DNA of 64,000 nucleotides, taken from Nocardioides dongkuii. GTDB taxonomy: Bacteria; Actinomycetota; Actinomycetes; Propionibacteriales; Nocardioidaceae. Both the position numbers and the translations under genes were made by a program. Shown here piece after piece: positions 11,532 through 19,810 of this stretch. The notes beneath the pieces were generated by a model. The model saw only the letters and a list, made by a program, of their open reading frames with translations. It did no database searches and was not told where the DNA came from. Where the stretch lies: assembly GCF_014127485.1 (NCBI RefSeq), contig NZ_CP059903.1:3966001-4030000 (forward strand), read 5' to 3'. Each line of letters starts with the position of its first letter. The stretch's first letter is position 1.

Positions 11532-13265
11532 TCAGAAGAGCAGGTTCAGGACGATGACCATGGCGAGCGCGATGCCGGCGAGCGGCATCGTGCGGCGGTA
11601 CCAGGGGTAGGACGCCTCGTTGGCGTCCACCAGGTCCTCGCGGGGGGTCTCGGAGTAGACGAGACCCTTGAGCTCCTCGACCGGCTTGGGCGTGGTCACG
11701 AGCGAGACGGCGACGCTGAGCACGATGTCGACGACGAACGCCGTCGCCGCGGCGACGAACGCCGCGCCCTGGCCGCCGAGCGGGATGATGCCGAGGCTGA
11801 GCGAGCCGAAGGCGTCCTCGCTGAGGAAGGCCACCGCGACCGCCGACACGGTGCCGGCCACGAGGCCGACCCAGCCGGCGGTGGGCGTCATCCGCTTCCA
11901 GAACATGCCGAGGATGAACGTCGCGAACAGCGGGGCGTTGAAGAACCCGAACAGCACCTGGAGGTAGTCCATGATGTTCGAGAAGTTCGTGGCGAGGTAC
12001 GCCGTGCCGATCGCGATCACCGTCGCCGCGACCGTCGCGATCCGGCCGATCAGCAGGTAGTAGGAGTCCTCGCGGTCCTTGACGGCGTACCGCTGCCAGA
12101 GGTCGTAGCTGAAGACCGTGTTGAACGCCGAGATGTTGGCGGCCATGCCGGCCATGAAGGCGGCGAGCAGACCCGCGATCGCGACGCCGAGCAGGCCGTT
12201 GGGCAGCAGGTCGCGCATCAGGTACAGCAGCGCGTCGTTGTACTCGACCGTGCCGCCGGTGCCTCCGGAGACCTCCTCGCCGGCCTTGGTCTCGGCGATC
12301 TCGCTGACGAGGACCGCGGCGATCATGCCGGGCAGGATCGTGATGAACGGGACGAACATCTTCGGGAAGGCGCCGATGATCGGCGTCTTGCGGGCCGAGG
12401 AGATCGAGTCGGAGGCCATCGCGCGCTGGACCTCGACGAAGTTCGTCGTCCAGTAGCCGAAGGAGAGCACGAACCCGAGGCCGAAGACGATGCCGATCAC
12501 CGAGAGCACCGGCGAGTCGAAGCCCGTGAGCGCCTCACCCGGCCAGGAGTTGAGCTGCTGGTCGGCGGGCGCGACGGCGGGGTTGCCGTCCGCGGCCTCG
12601 GTGATCTTGTCCTTGAGGCCGCCGTACCCGCCGACCTTGTTGAGGCCGATGAGGGTCAGCGGGAGCAGCGCCGCGACGATGACGAAGAACTGCAGGACCT
12701 CGTTGTAGATCGCCGCCGAGAGCCCGCCGAGCGTGATGTAGGAGAGCACCACGATCGCCGCGATCAGGAGCGCGACGAAGAGCGGCCAGCCGAGCAGCGC
12801 CTGGATGATCGTGCCGAGCAGGTAGAGGTTGATGCCGGCGATCAGCAGCTGCGCGATCGCGAACGAGAACGAGTTGACCAGGTGGGCGCCGGTGCCGAAG
12901 CGGCGGAACATGAACTCGGGGACCGAGCGCACCTTGGAGCCGTAGTAGAACGGCATCATCACGACGCCGAGGAACAGCATCGCCGGGATCGCGCCGACCC
13001 AGAAGTAGTGCACGGTCGGGAGGCCGAACTCCGCGCCGGACGCCGACATGCCCATGATCTCGACGGCGCCGAGGTTGGCGGAGATGAACGCCAGGCCGGT
13101 CACCCAGGCGGGCAGCGAGCGGCCGGAGAGGAAGAAGTCGACGGAGTCGGACACCTGGCGACGGGCCATGATCCCGATGCCGAGGACCACCACGAAGTAG
13201 AGGCCGATGATCAGGTAGTCGACGGCGTTCGCAGAGATCAGCGTGTCGCTGGCGAGCGGACTCAT
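11532..13265 (-). CDS. sodium:solute symporter (SSS family)
   Basis: 577 residues and about 14 membrane helices of the SLC5/SSS family. It opens with VDYLIIGLYFVVVLGIGIMARR and contains DFFLSGRSLPAWVTGLAFISANLGAVEIMGMSA, the typical first helices with sodium-site residues, and the mid-protein GYWTTNFVEVQRAMAS motif common to SGLT-type members. The substrate cannot be read off; sugar or inositol-type transport fits the SGLT-like motifs. ATG 13265 is chosen. An in-frame TTG at 13298 is possible, but neither has a convincing ribosome site; TATCGG at about -20 suggests a short leader. Confidence 0.9.
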   Translation of the reverse strand: MSPLASDTLISANAVDYLIIGLYFVVVLGIGIMARRQVSDSVDFFLSGRSLPAWVTGLAFISANLGAVEIMGMSASGAEFGLPTVHYFWVGAIPAMLFLGVVMMPFYYGSKVRSVPEFMFRRFGTGAHLVNSFSFAIAQLLIAGINLYLLGTIIQALLGWPLFVALLIAAIVVLSYITLGGLSAAIYNEVLQFFVIVAALLPLTLIGLNKVGGYGGLKDKITEAADGNPAVAPADQQLNSWPGEALTGFDSPVLSVIGIVFGLGFVLSFGYWTTNFVEVQRAMASDSISSARKTPIIGAFPKMFVPFITILPGMIAAVLVSEIAETKAGEEVSGGTGGTVEYNDALLYLMRDLLPNGLLGVAIAGLLAAFMAGMAANISAFNTVFSYDLWQRYAVKDREDSYYLLIGRIATVAATVIAIGTAYLATNFSNIMDYLQVLFGFFNAPLFATFILGMFWKRMTPTAGWVGLVAGTVSAVAVAFLSEDAFGSLSLGIIPLGGQGAAFVAAATAFVVDIVLSVAVSLVTTPKPVEELKGLVYSETPREDLVDANEASYPWYRRTMPLAGIALAMVIVLNLLF

Positions 13266-13353
13266 GGAGGAGCCGTTCCCCGATACCCCCCGCGGCAAAC
13301 GACAGCACCGGCGGCGTCGACGGCGTCGACGGCGCGACCGAGGTCCGCCCGGG

Positions 13354-14325
13354 TCAGGAGCGCATCGCGACGCCCTCGCGCCAGTAGCCCATGAACGACA
13401 CCTGCCGGCGGTCGACGCCGAGCCCCTGCACCAGCGCCCGGCGCAGCCCGGTCACCAGCTTCGACTCCCCCGCGATCCACGCGTAGAGGTCGGCGAGGTC
13501 GGGGTCGGTCGTCACCGGCGCGGCCTCGACGTCCTCGCCGGAGGAGGAGTACGACGGCGTCTCCCACAGGTCGGGGTCGACCTCGTCGTCGCCGACGGCC
13601 AGGTCCACGGCCAGCGGCGCGAGGCTGGTCCCGAGGTGCTCGAGGACGAGCGCGTGCAGCCGCTCCGCCCGCGGGGCGCCGTCGCGCGGCACCCAGGTGA
13701 CCGCGACCCCCTCGGGGTGCCGGAGGGTCTGCACGTCGGCCGACAGCGGCACCTCGAGGTACGCCGCGCCGCGCGCGTCGGCCGGGAGCGCGCCCAGGAT
13801 CGCCGCCACGGCCGGCACCGCGGTCTCGTCGCCGACCAGCAGCAGCCGGCCCGCCGTACCGGGGGTGAACTCGATGCCGCCGTACACCGCGCCGCGCCGC
13901 GGCGCCATGGTCACCAGCCGGTCACCGACGGCCGCGGCGGCCGCCCAGGTCGAGCCGGGGCCGGCCTCGCCGTGGCCCTCGACGCCGTGCAGCACGAAGT
14001 CGACGACCAGGCGGGTGTCCTCGCCCTCGCCGAGGACGTCACGCACGGTGTAGGTGCGCATGTGGCCGCGCTCCTCGGCGGGCCGCGCGAACCACGACGC
14101 CATCGCCGTCTCGTCGGCGCCCACGAAGGACGGCAGCGGCCGCCCGGCCGCCGGGAAGATCAGCTTGATCCGCTGGTCGAGGAGCGGGCCGGAGTCGACG
14201 CCGAACTCGGCGAGGGCGGGCGATCCCAGCTCGATGCGCACGTAGCTCGGGGAGAGCCGGTCGACCCGCCGTACCTCGACCTCCTCGAGGAGCATCGGCA
14301 AGGCGGGTGCGGCGAGCGTGGTCAT
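13354..14325 (-). CDS. siderophore-interacting protein / ferric-siderophore reductase
   Basis: 323 residues of the ViuB-like flavin reductase family, which releases iron from ferric siderophores in the cytoplasm. Visible landmarks are RTYTVRD (FAD-binding RxYTxR), DFVLHGVEGHGEAGPGSTWAA, and LLVGDETAVPAVAAIL in the NAD(P)H-binding lobe; the C-terminus has YAWIAGESKLVTGLRR and GYWREG. An IdeR-type iron box lies 21 nt upstream of the start, so the gene should be repressed when iron is plentiful. GAGGACCTG serves as ribosome site for ATG 14325. The gene is single, with no siderophore biosynthesis or transport genes nearby. Confidence 0.93.
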   Translation of the reverse strand: MTTLAAPALPMLLEEVEVRRVDRLSPSYVRIELGSPALAEFGVDSGPLLDQRIKLIFPAAGRPLPSFVGADETAMASWFARPAEERGHMRTYTVRDVLGEGEDTRLVVDFVLHGVEGHGEAGPGSTWAAAAAVGDRLVTMAPRRGAVYGGIEFTPGTAGRLLLVGDETAVPAVAAILGALPADARGAAYLEVPLSADVQTLRHPEGVAVTWVPRDGAPRAERLHALVLEHLGTSLAPLAVDLAVGDDEVDPDLWETPSYSSSGEDVEAAPVTTDPDLADLYAWIAGESKLVTGLRRALVQGLGVDRRQVSFMGYWREGVAMRS

Positions 14326-14345
14326 CAGGTCCTCGAGCGTCGGAA

Positions 14346-14369
14346 TCAGGTAAGGCTGACCTTACCTGA
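14346..14369 (-). promoter_or_regulatory. IdeR/DmdR iron box
   Basis: AGGTAAGG and CCTTACCT arms around CTGA. Bases 14346-14364 match 15 of 19 positions of the consensus TTAGGTTAGGCTAACCTAA. It lies 21 nt upstream of the siderophore-interacting protein start, over the expected promoter. Confidence 0.85.
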
Positions 14370-14376
14370 CTACGAC

Positions 14377-14952
14377 TCAGATCGAGGTGCGATGGAAGTT
14401 CTGGAACGACCGCGACGGGGTGGGTCCGCGCTGGCCCTGGTAGCGCGAGCCGTACTTCTCCGCGCCGTACGGGTGCTCCGAGGGCGAGGAGAGCCGGAAG
14501 AAGCAGAACTGCCCGATCTTCATGCCCGGGTAGAGCTTGATCGGCAGCGTCGCGACGTTCGCGAGCTCCAGCGTGACGTGCCCGGAGAAGCCCGGGTCGA
14601 CGAAGCCGGCGGTCGCGTGGGTGAGCAGGCCGAGCCGGCCCAGGGACGACTTGCCCTCGACGCGCGCGGCGACGTCGTCGGGCAGCGTCACGACCTCGTA
14701 CGTCGAGCCGAGCACGAACTCGCCCGGGTGCAGGATGAACGGCTCGTCGCCCTCCGGCTCGACGACCCGGGTCAGGTCGCTCTGGTCGGCCGCGGGGTCG
14801 ATGTGCGGGTAGCGGTGGTTCTCGAAGACGCGGAAGTACCGGTCGAGCCGCACGTCGATCGAGGACGGCTGCAGCATCGCCGGGTCCCAGGGATCGAGGG
14901 CGACCCGGCCGTCGTCGATCTGGGCCAGGATGTCGCGGTCAGACAGCAGCAC
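14377..14952 (-). CDS. dcd: dCTP deaminase (probably bifunctional with dUTPase)
   Basis: 191 residues. It converts dCTP to dUTP, or directly to dUMP in the bifunctional actinobacterial type, to supply thymidylate synthesis. Signature sequences: MLLSDRDI at the start, [23 protein letters not shown], and the catalytic [31 protein letters not shown]. The C-terminal tail ends [13 protein letters not shown]. The GTG start at 14952 is preceded by TAGGTT ending 6 nt upstream, so the message looks leaderless. It ends only 8 nt from the iron box of the next gene downstream. Confidence 0.96.
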   Translation of the reverse strand: MLLSDRDILAQIDDGRVALDPWDPAMLQPSSIDVRLDRYFRVFENHRYPHIDPAADQSDLTRVVEPEGDEPFILHPGEFVLGSTYEVVTLPDDVAARVEGKSSLGRLGLLTHATAGFVDPGFSGHVTLELANVATLPIKLYPGMKIGQFCFFRLSSPSEHPYGAEKYGSRYQGQRGPTPSRSFQNFHRTSI

Positions 14953-14961
14953 GCGCTCAAC

Positions 14962-15291
14962 CTACCGGCACCCCGCCGCCTCCAGGACCCGCTCGACCTG
15001 CGCGAACGCCGCGACCTTCTCGTCCCACTCCTCGACCAGCGCGACGCCGCGTGCCTCCAGCTCGGTCCGGGCGCGGTCGACGTCCCCCTCGACGAGCGCC
15101 ACCAGGCCCACGGCGCTGCTCGCCGCCCACCGCACGCGGTAGCCGTCCCCGGCGTACCCCCCGACCCGCTCGGCCAGGTCGCCCTGCTCGCGCAGGTCGG
15201 CCGGCGGCGCGCAGGGCTCGGCGGACGGCGGGCTGCTGCTGCACGCCGTGAGCGCCGCCACGAGGAGCGTCCCTGCCAGCCACCACCGCAC
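14962..15291 (-). CDS. small lipoprotein, unknown function
   Basis: 109 residues. The GTG start at 15291 (ribosome site AAGGTGG) gives a lipoprotein signal MRWWLAGTLLVAALTAC with the lipobox Cys at residue 17. The rest is a short helical domain (LVEGDVDRARTELEARGVALVEEWDEKVAAFAQVERVLEAAGC), with cysteines that could form a disulfide. A longer frame upstream would bury the signal peptide. It ends 9 nt before dcd and is divergent from the SGNH hydrolase. Family not recognised. Confidence 0.78.
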   Translation of the reverse strand: MRWWLAGTLLVAALTACSSSPPSAEPCAPPADLREQGDLAERVGGYAGDGYRVRWAASSAVGLVALVEGDVDRARTELEARGVALVEEWDEKVAAFAQVERVLEAAGCR

Positions 15292-15325
15292 GGACCCACC
15301 TTCTCGCCCGCGGCACAATGACGCC

Positions 15326-16093
15326 ATGGCTTTCCACCGGTACGTCGCGCTCGGCGACTCCTTCACCGAGGGGGTCGGCGACCCCGACCCGCGCCGTCCC
15401 AACGGCCTGCGCGGCTGGGCCGACCGGGTCGCCGAGGTGCTCGCCGCGAACGACCCCGACTTCGGCTACGCCAACCTCGCGATCCGCGGCCGCAAGCTCG
15501 ACGGCATCCTCGCCGAGCAGCTCGAGCCCGCCGTCGCGCTCCGGCCCGACCTGGTGACGATCTACGCCGGCGCCAACGACATCCTCCGCCCCCGGGTCGA
15601 CCTCGACGCCCTGGTGGAGCGGTACGACGCGGCGCTCGGCAAGCTGGCCGCCACCGGCGCCCGTCTGCTGGTGTGGACCGCGTTCGACCCGGGCGGGACG
15701 CCGCTCTACCGCGCCGTCCGCGGCCGGTTCGCGCTCTACAACGAGCTGGTCCGCGAGGCGGCCGAGGGCCACGGCGCCACGATCGTCGACTTCTGGCGGA
15801 TGAAGGAGTACCGCGACTGGCGCTACTGGGACGAGGACCGGATGCACATGGGTCCGGCCGGCCACCAGCGGATGGCGGTCGCGGTGCTCGACGCCCTCGG
15901 CGTCCCGCACGCGCTCGAGCCGCTGCCGCTGCGCGAGATCGTGCCGCTCAGCCGCACCGAGGCCTGGCAGGCCCACCGTGCCTGGGTGCGCGAGTCCGCC
16001 GGGCCGTGGGTGCACCGGCGGCTCACCGGGCGGTCCTCCGGCGATGGCCTCGACCCGCGGTACCCCGTCCTCGGCCGCCCCGACCTGGGGTAG
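15326..16093 (+). CDS. SGNH/GDSL-family hydrolase, cytoplasmic
   Basis: 255 residues of the SGNH esterase/lipase superfamily. Block I GDSFTEG holds the nucleophile Ser near residue 12, block II is around YANLAIRGRKL (Gly), block III is GANDILRP (Asn), and block V is DRMHMGPAGHQRMA, where Asp and His complete the triad. There is no signal peptide, so the enzyme acts in the cytoplasm. CACAAT ends 6 nt before the ATG, indicating a leaderless mRNA. The substrate is unknown; acyl or acetyl esters are typical. The stop codon TAG is also the beginning of the -10-like TAGCAT of the tRNA gene. Confidence 0.9.
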   Translation: MAFHRYVALGDSFTEGVGDPDPRRPNGLRGWADRVAEVLAANDPDFGYANLAIRGRKLDGILAEQLEPAVALRPDLVTIYAGANDILRPRVDLDALVERYDAALGKLAATGARLLVWTAFDPGGTPLYRAVRGRFALYNELVREAAEGHGATIVDFWRMKEYRDWRYWDEDRMHMGPAGHQRMAVAVLDALGVPHALEPLPLREIVPLSRTEAWQAHRAWVRESAGPWVHRRLTGRSSGDGLDPRYPVLGRPDLG

Positions 16094-16120
16094 CATCCTC
16101 CCGCCGGTCCAGCCGGCACT

Positions 16121-16196
16121 GCGGATGTAGCTCAGTTGGTAGAGCGCGACCTTCCCAAGGTCGATGTCGCGAGTTCGAGTCTCGTCATCCGCTCCA
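16121..16196 (+). tRNA. tRNA-Gly (anticodon CCC)
   Basis: A complete cloverleaf can be drawn. Acceptor GCGGATG pairs with CATCCGC; the D-arm is GCTC...GAGC; the anticodon stem CGACC/GGTCG has loop TTCCCAA; the T-arm is GCGAG TTCGAGT CTCGT (one G-U pair). The body is 73 nt and is followed by an encoded CCA. TAGCAT at 16091 is a likely -10 element. It reads GGG codons. Confidence 0.97.
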
Positions 16197-16341
16197 CGGC
16201 ACCACCCCCCGCGCACGCCCGGCACCGCCGGTGACGCGTGTGACTCATGGGGCGATTGACAACTCCTGTGACAGTTGTGGACAGTGGACGAGCCGGTTCC
16301 CTTCCCCGTCCGGCGCTTCCCCAGCTGTCTCGGAGTCCCGG

Positions 16342-17571
16342 ATGTCCCGCCCCCGTCCCCGCACGCTCGCCCTCGGCGCCCTCGCCCTGATCCTCTGCGC
16401 CACGCCGTTCGTCCCCCGCGGCGGGGACGACGACAACGGCGCGATCACCCCGTCCGGCCAGGCCGCGGCCCGACCCGCGGCGACCGCCGGGTTCGGCACG
16501 CTCACTCCCGAGGCGCAGGCCGAGATCGACCGGGTGCTCGCCCAGGGCGCCTCGGTGTCCGCCTCGACCTCGGCCCGCCGCTCCCCCGAGGCGCTCGCCG
16601 CGGGCCTGGCGCGATGCGCGGAGTTCGAGGGTCAGCGCTACTGCCTGGGCTCCGGCTGGACGCAGGACACGCCCGCCGAGGTGCAGGCGCGGGTCGCCGC
16701 GAGCGCCCGCGCCGCGACCACGACCGGGCGCCGGGTGCCGGTCGAGCAGACCGGCGACCTCGACGCCGCCGCCCTGCTGGAACGTACGGCGGCCCTCCCC
16801 GCCGCCGAGCGCGCCGAGCTCGAGCGCGCCGAGCTGACGATGGCGGCCCGCTCGGTCGCCAAGGTCTGGCTGCTGCGGCACGAGATCCAGGGCGAGCCGC
16901 TCCCCGACGGCTTCCTGGAGCGGCACCCCGAGGCCCAGGCCGACGGCACGCCCGCCACGACCGCGCGCACCGCCGCCGTCGGGCGCCAGTCCGGGCCGGC
17001 GGACTACCCCGAGAAGGCCGTCATCATGAGGCCCGGCCGGGTCTCCTCCCAGAACCGCACCTACTGGTGCGGCCCGACCTCGATGCAGATGATCGCCTGG
17101 GGCTGGACCGGCACGAAGTCCAGCCAGGGCGGCTGGGCGCGCAAGCTGGGCACCACGACCAGCGGCAGCTCGATCTGGGACATGGTCCGCGTCACCAACG
17201 AGAGCACCGGCTGGGACCGGAAGAGCCACGCCGGTCCGTACGTCGTGCTCGACATCGGCGACTGGTCCTACCGCGAGTGGAAGACGCTGCTGATGCGGCA
17301 CCTCGCCGACTACCGGGCGCCGGTCGTGCTGCACCCCATCCTCCTCGAGCGCTTCTACCCCTACCTCGACGACGACGCCTCGGGCCACTTCCAGGTCGGT
17401 CGCGGCTACACCCGGCGGCCGGGCAAGCCGGTGAAGATCTCCTACTTCGAGCCGTGGAACCAGCAGCGCTTCGACCCCTCCGAGCCCTACATCGAGCGCG
17501 TCCAGTGGCGGGCGGCGTACAAGAGCTACCGCGGCAACCTCGCCCACCACCAGCACAACATCGGCGTCTGA
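16342..17571 (+). CDS. secreted C39-like cysteine peptidase family protein
   Basis: 409 residues. ATG 16342 follows GGAG and starts a signal peptide (MSRPRPRTLALGALALILCATPF). A helical, Ala-rich pro-like region spans about 40-225. The C-terminal domain carries RTYWCGPTSMQMIAWGW, the catalytic-Cys motif of C39-like peptidases, and GHFQVGRGYTRR, which provides the His, followed by FEPWN. The enzyme probably acts outside the membrane on peptides or as a maturation protease; the substrate is unknown. The next gene, a lipoprotein, starts on the last base of the stop (TGATG), so the two are translated together and may work as a pair. Confidence 0.82.
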   Translation: MSRPRPRTLALGALALILCATPFVPRGGDDDNGAITPSGQAAARPAATAGFGTLTPEAQAEIDRVLAQGASVSASTSARRSPEALAAGLARCAEFEGQRYCLGSGWTQDTPAEVQARVAASARAATTTGRRVPVEQTGDLDAAALLERTAALPAAERAELERAELTMAARSVAKVWLLRHEIQGEPLPDGFLERHPEAQADGTPATTARTAAVGRQSGPADYPEKAVIMRPGRVSSQNRTYWCGPTSMQMIAWGWTGTKSSQGGWARKLGTTTSGSSIWDMVRVTNESTGWDRKSHAGPYVVLDIGDWSYREWKTLLMRHLADYRAPVVLHPILLERFYPYLDDDASGHFQVGRGYTRRPGKPVKISYFEPWNQQRFDPSEPYIERVQWRAAYKSYRGNLAHHQHNIGV

Positions 17572-18647
17572 TGCCGGCCCGGTACGCCGGCGCCGCGGCC
17601 GCCGCGCTCGTGCTCCTGGTCGCCGCCGGCTGCGGCGGGGACGCGACCGAGGAGGAGCCGGCCCCGGCCCCGGCCCCGTCCAGCGAGTCCAGCGAGCCCG
17701 CCGAGCCCAGCCAGACCAGCGACCCCGCGACCATCGACTGGCAGCCGGTCCCCGGCCCGGTCGAGGACAGCGTCACGTCCAACGGCACCTGGACGCTCAC
17801 CGTCTCCGAGGACCGCCGGGAGGCGACCCTCGAGTCCGCCGACAGCGGCTCGGCGTCCGGCGGGAGCGGCCTGGTCAGCGACGCGCTGCTCACCGACACC
17901 CACGCCCTCGTCGTCCACCAGGACCCCGAGGAGATGGAGCCGGCGCGCGCGGTCCTCACCGAGCTCGCGACCGGCGAGGAGACCGTGCTGGACGGCGGCT
18001 CCGAGGTCCCGACCACCACCGGCGGCACCTGGGCGCTCGGTCCCGACACCCTGGTGCACGCGACCGTCGGGCCGGGCCGCGCGTACTGCCTGGCCACCGT
18101 GGACCTCGCCACCGGCGAGGCGACCCGCGGCTGGTGCGCGCCGCGGCGGCACGGGTTCACCGACGCCCGGATCACCGCTGCCGGCACGACCCTGCAGACC
18201 TTCGACGACTCCCGGCCCTCGTGCCGCACGGTCGCGACCGTCGAGGGCACCGAGCTCGTCCCCTTCCCCGACGCGCCCGACTGCACCGCCTGGGACGGCC
18301 TGGTGCTCGACTCCGGCCAGGTCTGGTCGGTGGTCCGCAAGGAGAACGACGTGGAGCGGGTCGACCTGTTCGCGACCGGCCCCGACGGGGGCGACCCCGT
18401 CGAGCTCGGCCCCGGCACGTCCGGGACCCTCGTGGCGTGCGGCGACGCGGCGTACGTCGTCCGCGACCCGCAGGGCCCCCGCGAGCCCGCCCGCCTGGTG
18501 CGCTGGGACGGCACCACGGCCGAGACCGTCTACGAGTCGCCGGCGGGCCCGGCGTTCCTGGACACCCCCCGCTGCGGGGGCGACGTGCTCACCGTGACGG
18601 CGTACGCCGAGGGCGGGGACGAGCAGGTCACGGCCACCGTCGGCTGA
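17571..18647 (+). CDS. lipoprotein, probably beta-propeller-like
   Basis: 358 residues. The N-terminus MPARYAGAAAAALVLLVAAGC gives a lipobox with Cys at residue 21. A Pro/Ser/Glu linker follows, then repeated segments of type TLVHATVGPG, TLQTFDDS, VWSVVRKENDVERVDLFATGP and AYVVRDPQG that alternate short strands and turns, suggestive of propeller blades. It is anchored to the outer face of the membrane. It overlaps the upstream protease gene by one base (TGATG), implying a shared operon and possibly a shared process. No enzyme motif is seen. Confidence 0.75.
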   Translation: MPARYAGAAAAALVLLVAAGCGGDATEEEPAPAPAPSSESSEPAEPSQTSDPATIDWQPVPGPVEDSVTSNGTWTLTVSEDRREATLESADSGSASGGSGLVSDALLTDTHALVVHQDPEEMEPARAVLTELATGEETVLDGGSEVPTTTGGTWALGPDTLVHATVGPGRAYCLATVDLATGEATRGWCAPRRHGFTDARITAAGTTLQTFDDSRPSCRTVATVEGTELVPFPDAPDCTAWDGLVLDSGQVWSVVRKENDVERVDLFATGPDGGDPVELGPGTSGTLVACGDAAYVVRDPQGPREPARLVRWDGTTAETVYESPAGPAFLDTPRCGGDVLTVTAYAEGGDEQVTATVG

Positions 18648-18663
18648 CCCGGAGGCGGCTCCG

Positions 18664-18669
18664 TAGGCT
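18664..18669 (+). promoter_or_regulatory. leaderless-type -10 hexamer TAGGCT (DUF2461 gene)
   Basis: TAGGCT followed by GGACCG and then the GTG start. Six nt separate the hexamer from the start codon, so transcription should begin at or next to the start. Confidence 0.55.
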
Positions 18670-18675
18670 GGACCG

Positions 18676-19308
18676 GTGAGTGCCTTCACCGGTTTCCCGG
18701 CCGCCGCCCTCGACTTCTACGACGACCTCGAGGTGGACAACACCCGGACGTTCTGGGAGAAGCACAAGAGCGTGTACGCCGAGGCGGTCAAGGCGCCGAT
18801 GACCGCCCTCTGCGAGGCGCTGGCCCCTGAGTTCGGCCCCGCGAAGATCTTCCGGCCCTACCGCGACGTCCGCTTCGCCAAGGACAAGACGCCGTACAAG
18901 ACCCACCAGGGCGCGTTCGTCCAGGTCGGGGACGCGACCGGCTGGTACGTCCAGGTCTCGCCCCGCGGCATCAGCACCGACGCCGGGTTCTACCGCGCCG
19001 AGGCACCGGTCCTCGCCCGCATCCGCGCGGCGATCGACGACGACCGCACGGGTCCCGGGCTCGAGGCGCTGCTGCGCGACCTGGAGGGGCGCGGCTTCGT
19101 CATCGGCGGCGACCGGCTCAAGACCACGCCGCGCGGGTACGACCGCGACCACCCGCGCATCGAGCTGCTGCGGCACCGCTCGCTGACCGCGCACCACGAC
19201 CTCGGGTTCGGCCCGGTCGTGCACACCCCGGAGCTGCTCGACCTGGTCCGCGAGGACTGGCGCGTGCTGCGACCCCTGGTGGAGTGGGTCGCCCGGCACA
19301 CCGGCTGA
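18676..19308 (+). CDS. DUF2461 family protein
   Basis: 210 residues matching the DUF2461 (TIGR02453) pattern: FTGFPAAALDFYDDLEVDNTRTFWEKHK at the start, RPYRDVRFAKDKTPYKTHQGA in the middle, GWYVQVSPRGISTDAGFYR, and a C-terminal LLRHRSLTAHHDLGFGP. Function is unknown. GTG 18676 is preceded by TAGGCT ending 6 nt upstream (leaderless). The 3' end forms a hairpin with the opposing gene. Confidence 0.92.
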   Translation: MSAFTGFPAAALDFYDDLEVDNTRTFWEKHKSVYAEAVKAPMTALCEALAPEFGPAKIFRPYRDVRFAKDKTPYKTHQGAFVQVGDATGWYVQVSPRGISTDAGFYRAEAPVLARIRAAIDDDRTGPGLEALLRDLEGRGFVIGGDRLKTTPRGYDRDHPRIELLRHRSLTAHHDLGFGPVVHTPELLDLVREDWRVLRPLVEWVARHTG

Positions 19309-19323
19309 GCGGGCGGCTCAGCC
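19303..19323. terminator. short hairpin holding both stop codons of a convergent pair
   Basis: GGCTGAGC (19303-19310), loop GGGCG, GCTCAGCC (19316-19323): 8 perfect base pairs. The DUF2461 stop lies in the left arm and the NTF2-like stop in the right arm. Confidence 0.6.
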
Positions 19324-19770
19324 CTTGGTGAACGACGCCATCGTGCGCTCCGGCTCCCAGAACGCCCGCATGGAGGCGACCCGGCCGTCGTCGTGGACGA
19401 CGTAGACCATCACCAGGTCGGTCGTGGAGTGGCTGCCGTCGGCGAACGTCGTGCGGATCCGGCCGACGTTGGCGCAGGTGTTGCTGCCGGGGTTGGCGAA
19501 GGAGTCGGTGATCTCGAAGGCGAAGGACTCGATCGGCTCGATCGCCTGCTTCCAGAACGCCGCGATGCCCTCGTGCCCGCGGTGGCCGCGGCCCTCGGGG
19601 TCGAACATCGAGGGACCGACCGGGTCCTCGAGGACGGCGTCCTCGGCGTACACGGTCAGCCACTCGGCCAGGTCGCCCTTGGCGACCGCGGAGTAGGAGC
19701 GCTGCGAGGCGGCGCGCGCCGGGTGGTCGTCGTTCGGGGCGTTCCAGGTGATGGCGTCGGACGAGATCAT
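19318..19770 (-). CDS. NTF2/SnoaL-like (ketosteroid isomerase fold) protein
   Basis: 150 residues of the NTF2-like cone fold: SYSAVAKGDLAEWLTVYAEDAVLEDPVGPSMFDPEGRGHRGHEGIAAFWKQAI, then FEITDSFANPG and a C-terminal VMVYVVHDDGRVASMRAFWEPE. Family members include ketosteroid isomerase and polyketide cyclases; the exact reaction cannot be read. A perfect KstR-consensus operator lies 22 nt upstream of the ATG, next to TACGCT, which ends 6 nt from the start. This points to a role in sterol side-chain or ring metabolism, possibly as an isomerase or hydratase. It is a single gene, convergent with DUF2461. Confidence 0.88.
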   Translation of the reverse strand: MISSDAITWNAPNDDHPARAASQRSYSAVAKGDLAEWLTVYAEDAVLEDPVGPSMFDPEGRGHRGHEGIAAFWKQAIEPIESFAFEITDSFANPGSNTCANVGRIRTTFADGSHSTTDLVMVYVVHDDGRVASMRAFWEPERTMASFTKG

Positions 19771-19791
19771 GGCCGCAGCGTAGACCGAACG

Positions 19792-19805
19792 TAGAACACG
19801 TTCTA
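19792..19805 (-). promoter_or_regulatory. KstR-type operator (TAGAACACGTTCTA)
   Basis: All defined bases of the KstR motif TNNAACNNGTTNNA match, with 6-bp arms TAGAAC/GTTCTA. It lies 10 nt upstream of the -10-like TACGCT (19777-19782) of the NTF2-like gene, where a repressor would block RNA polymerase. Confidence 0.75.
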
Positions 19806-19810
19806 GTGGA

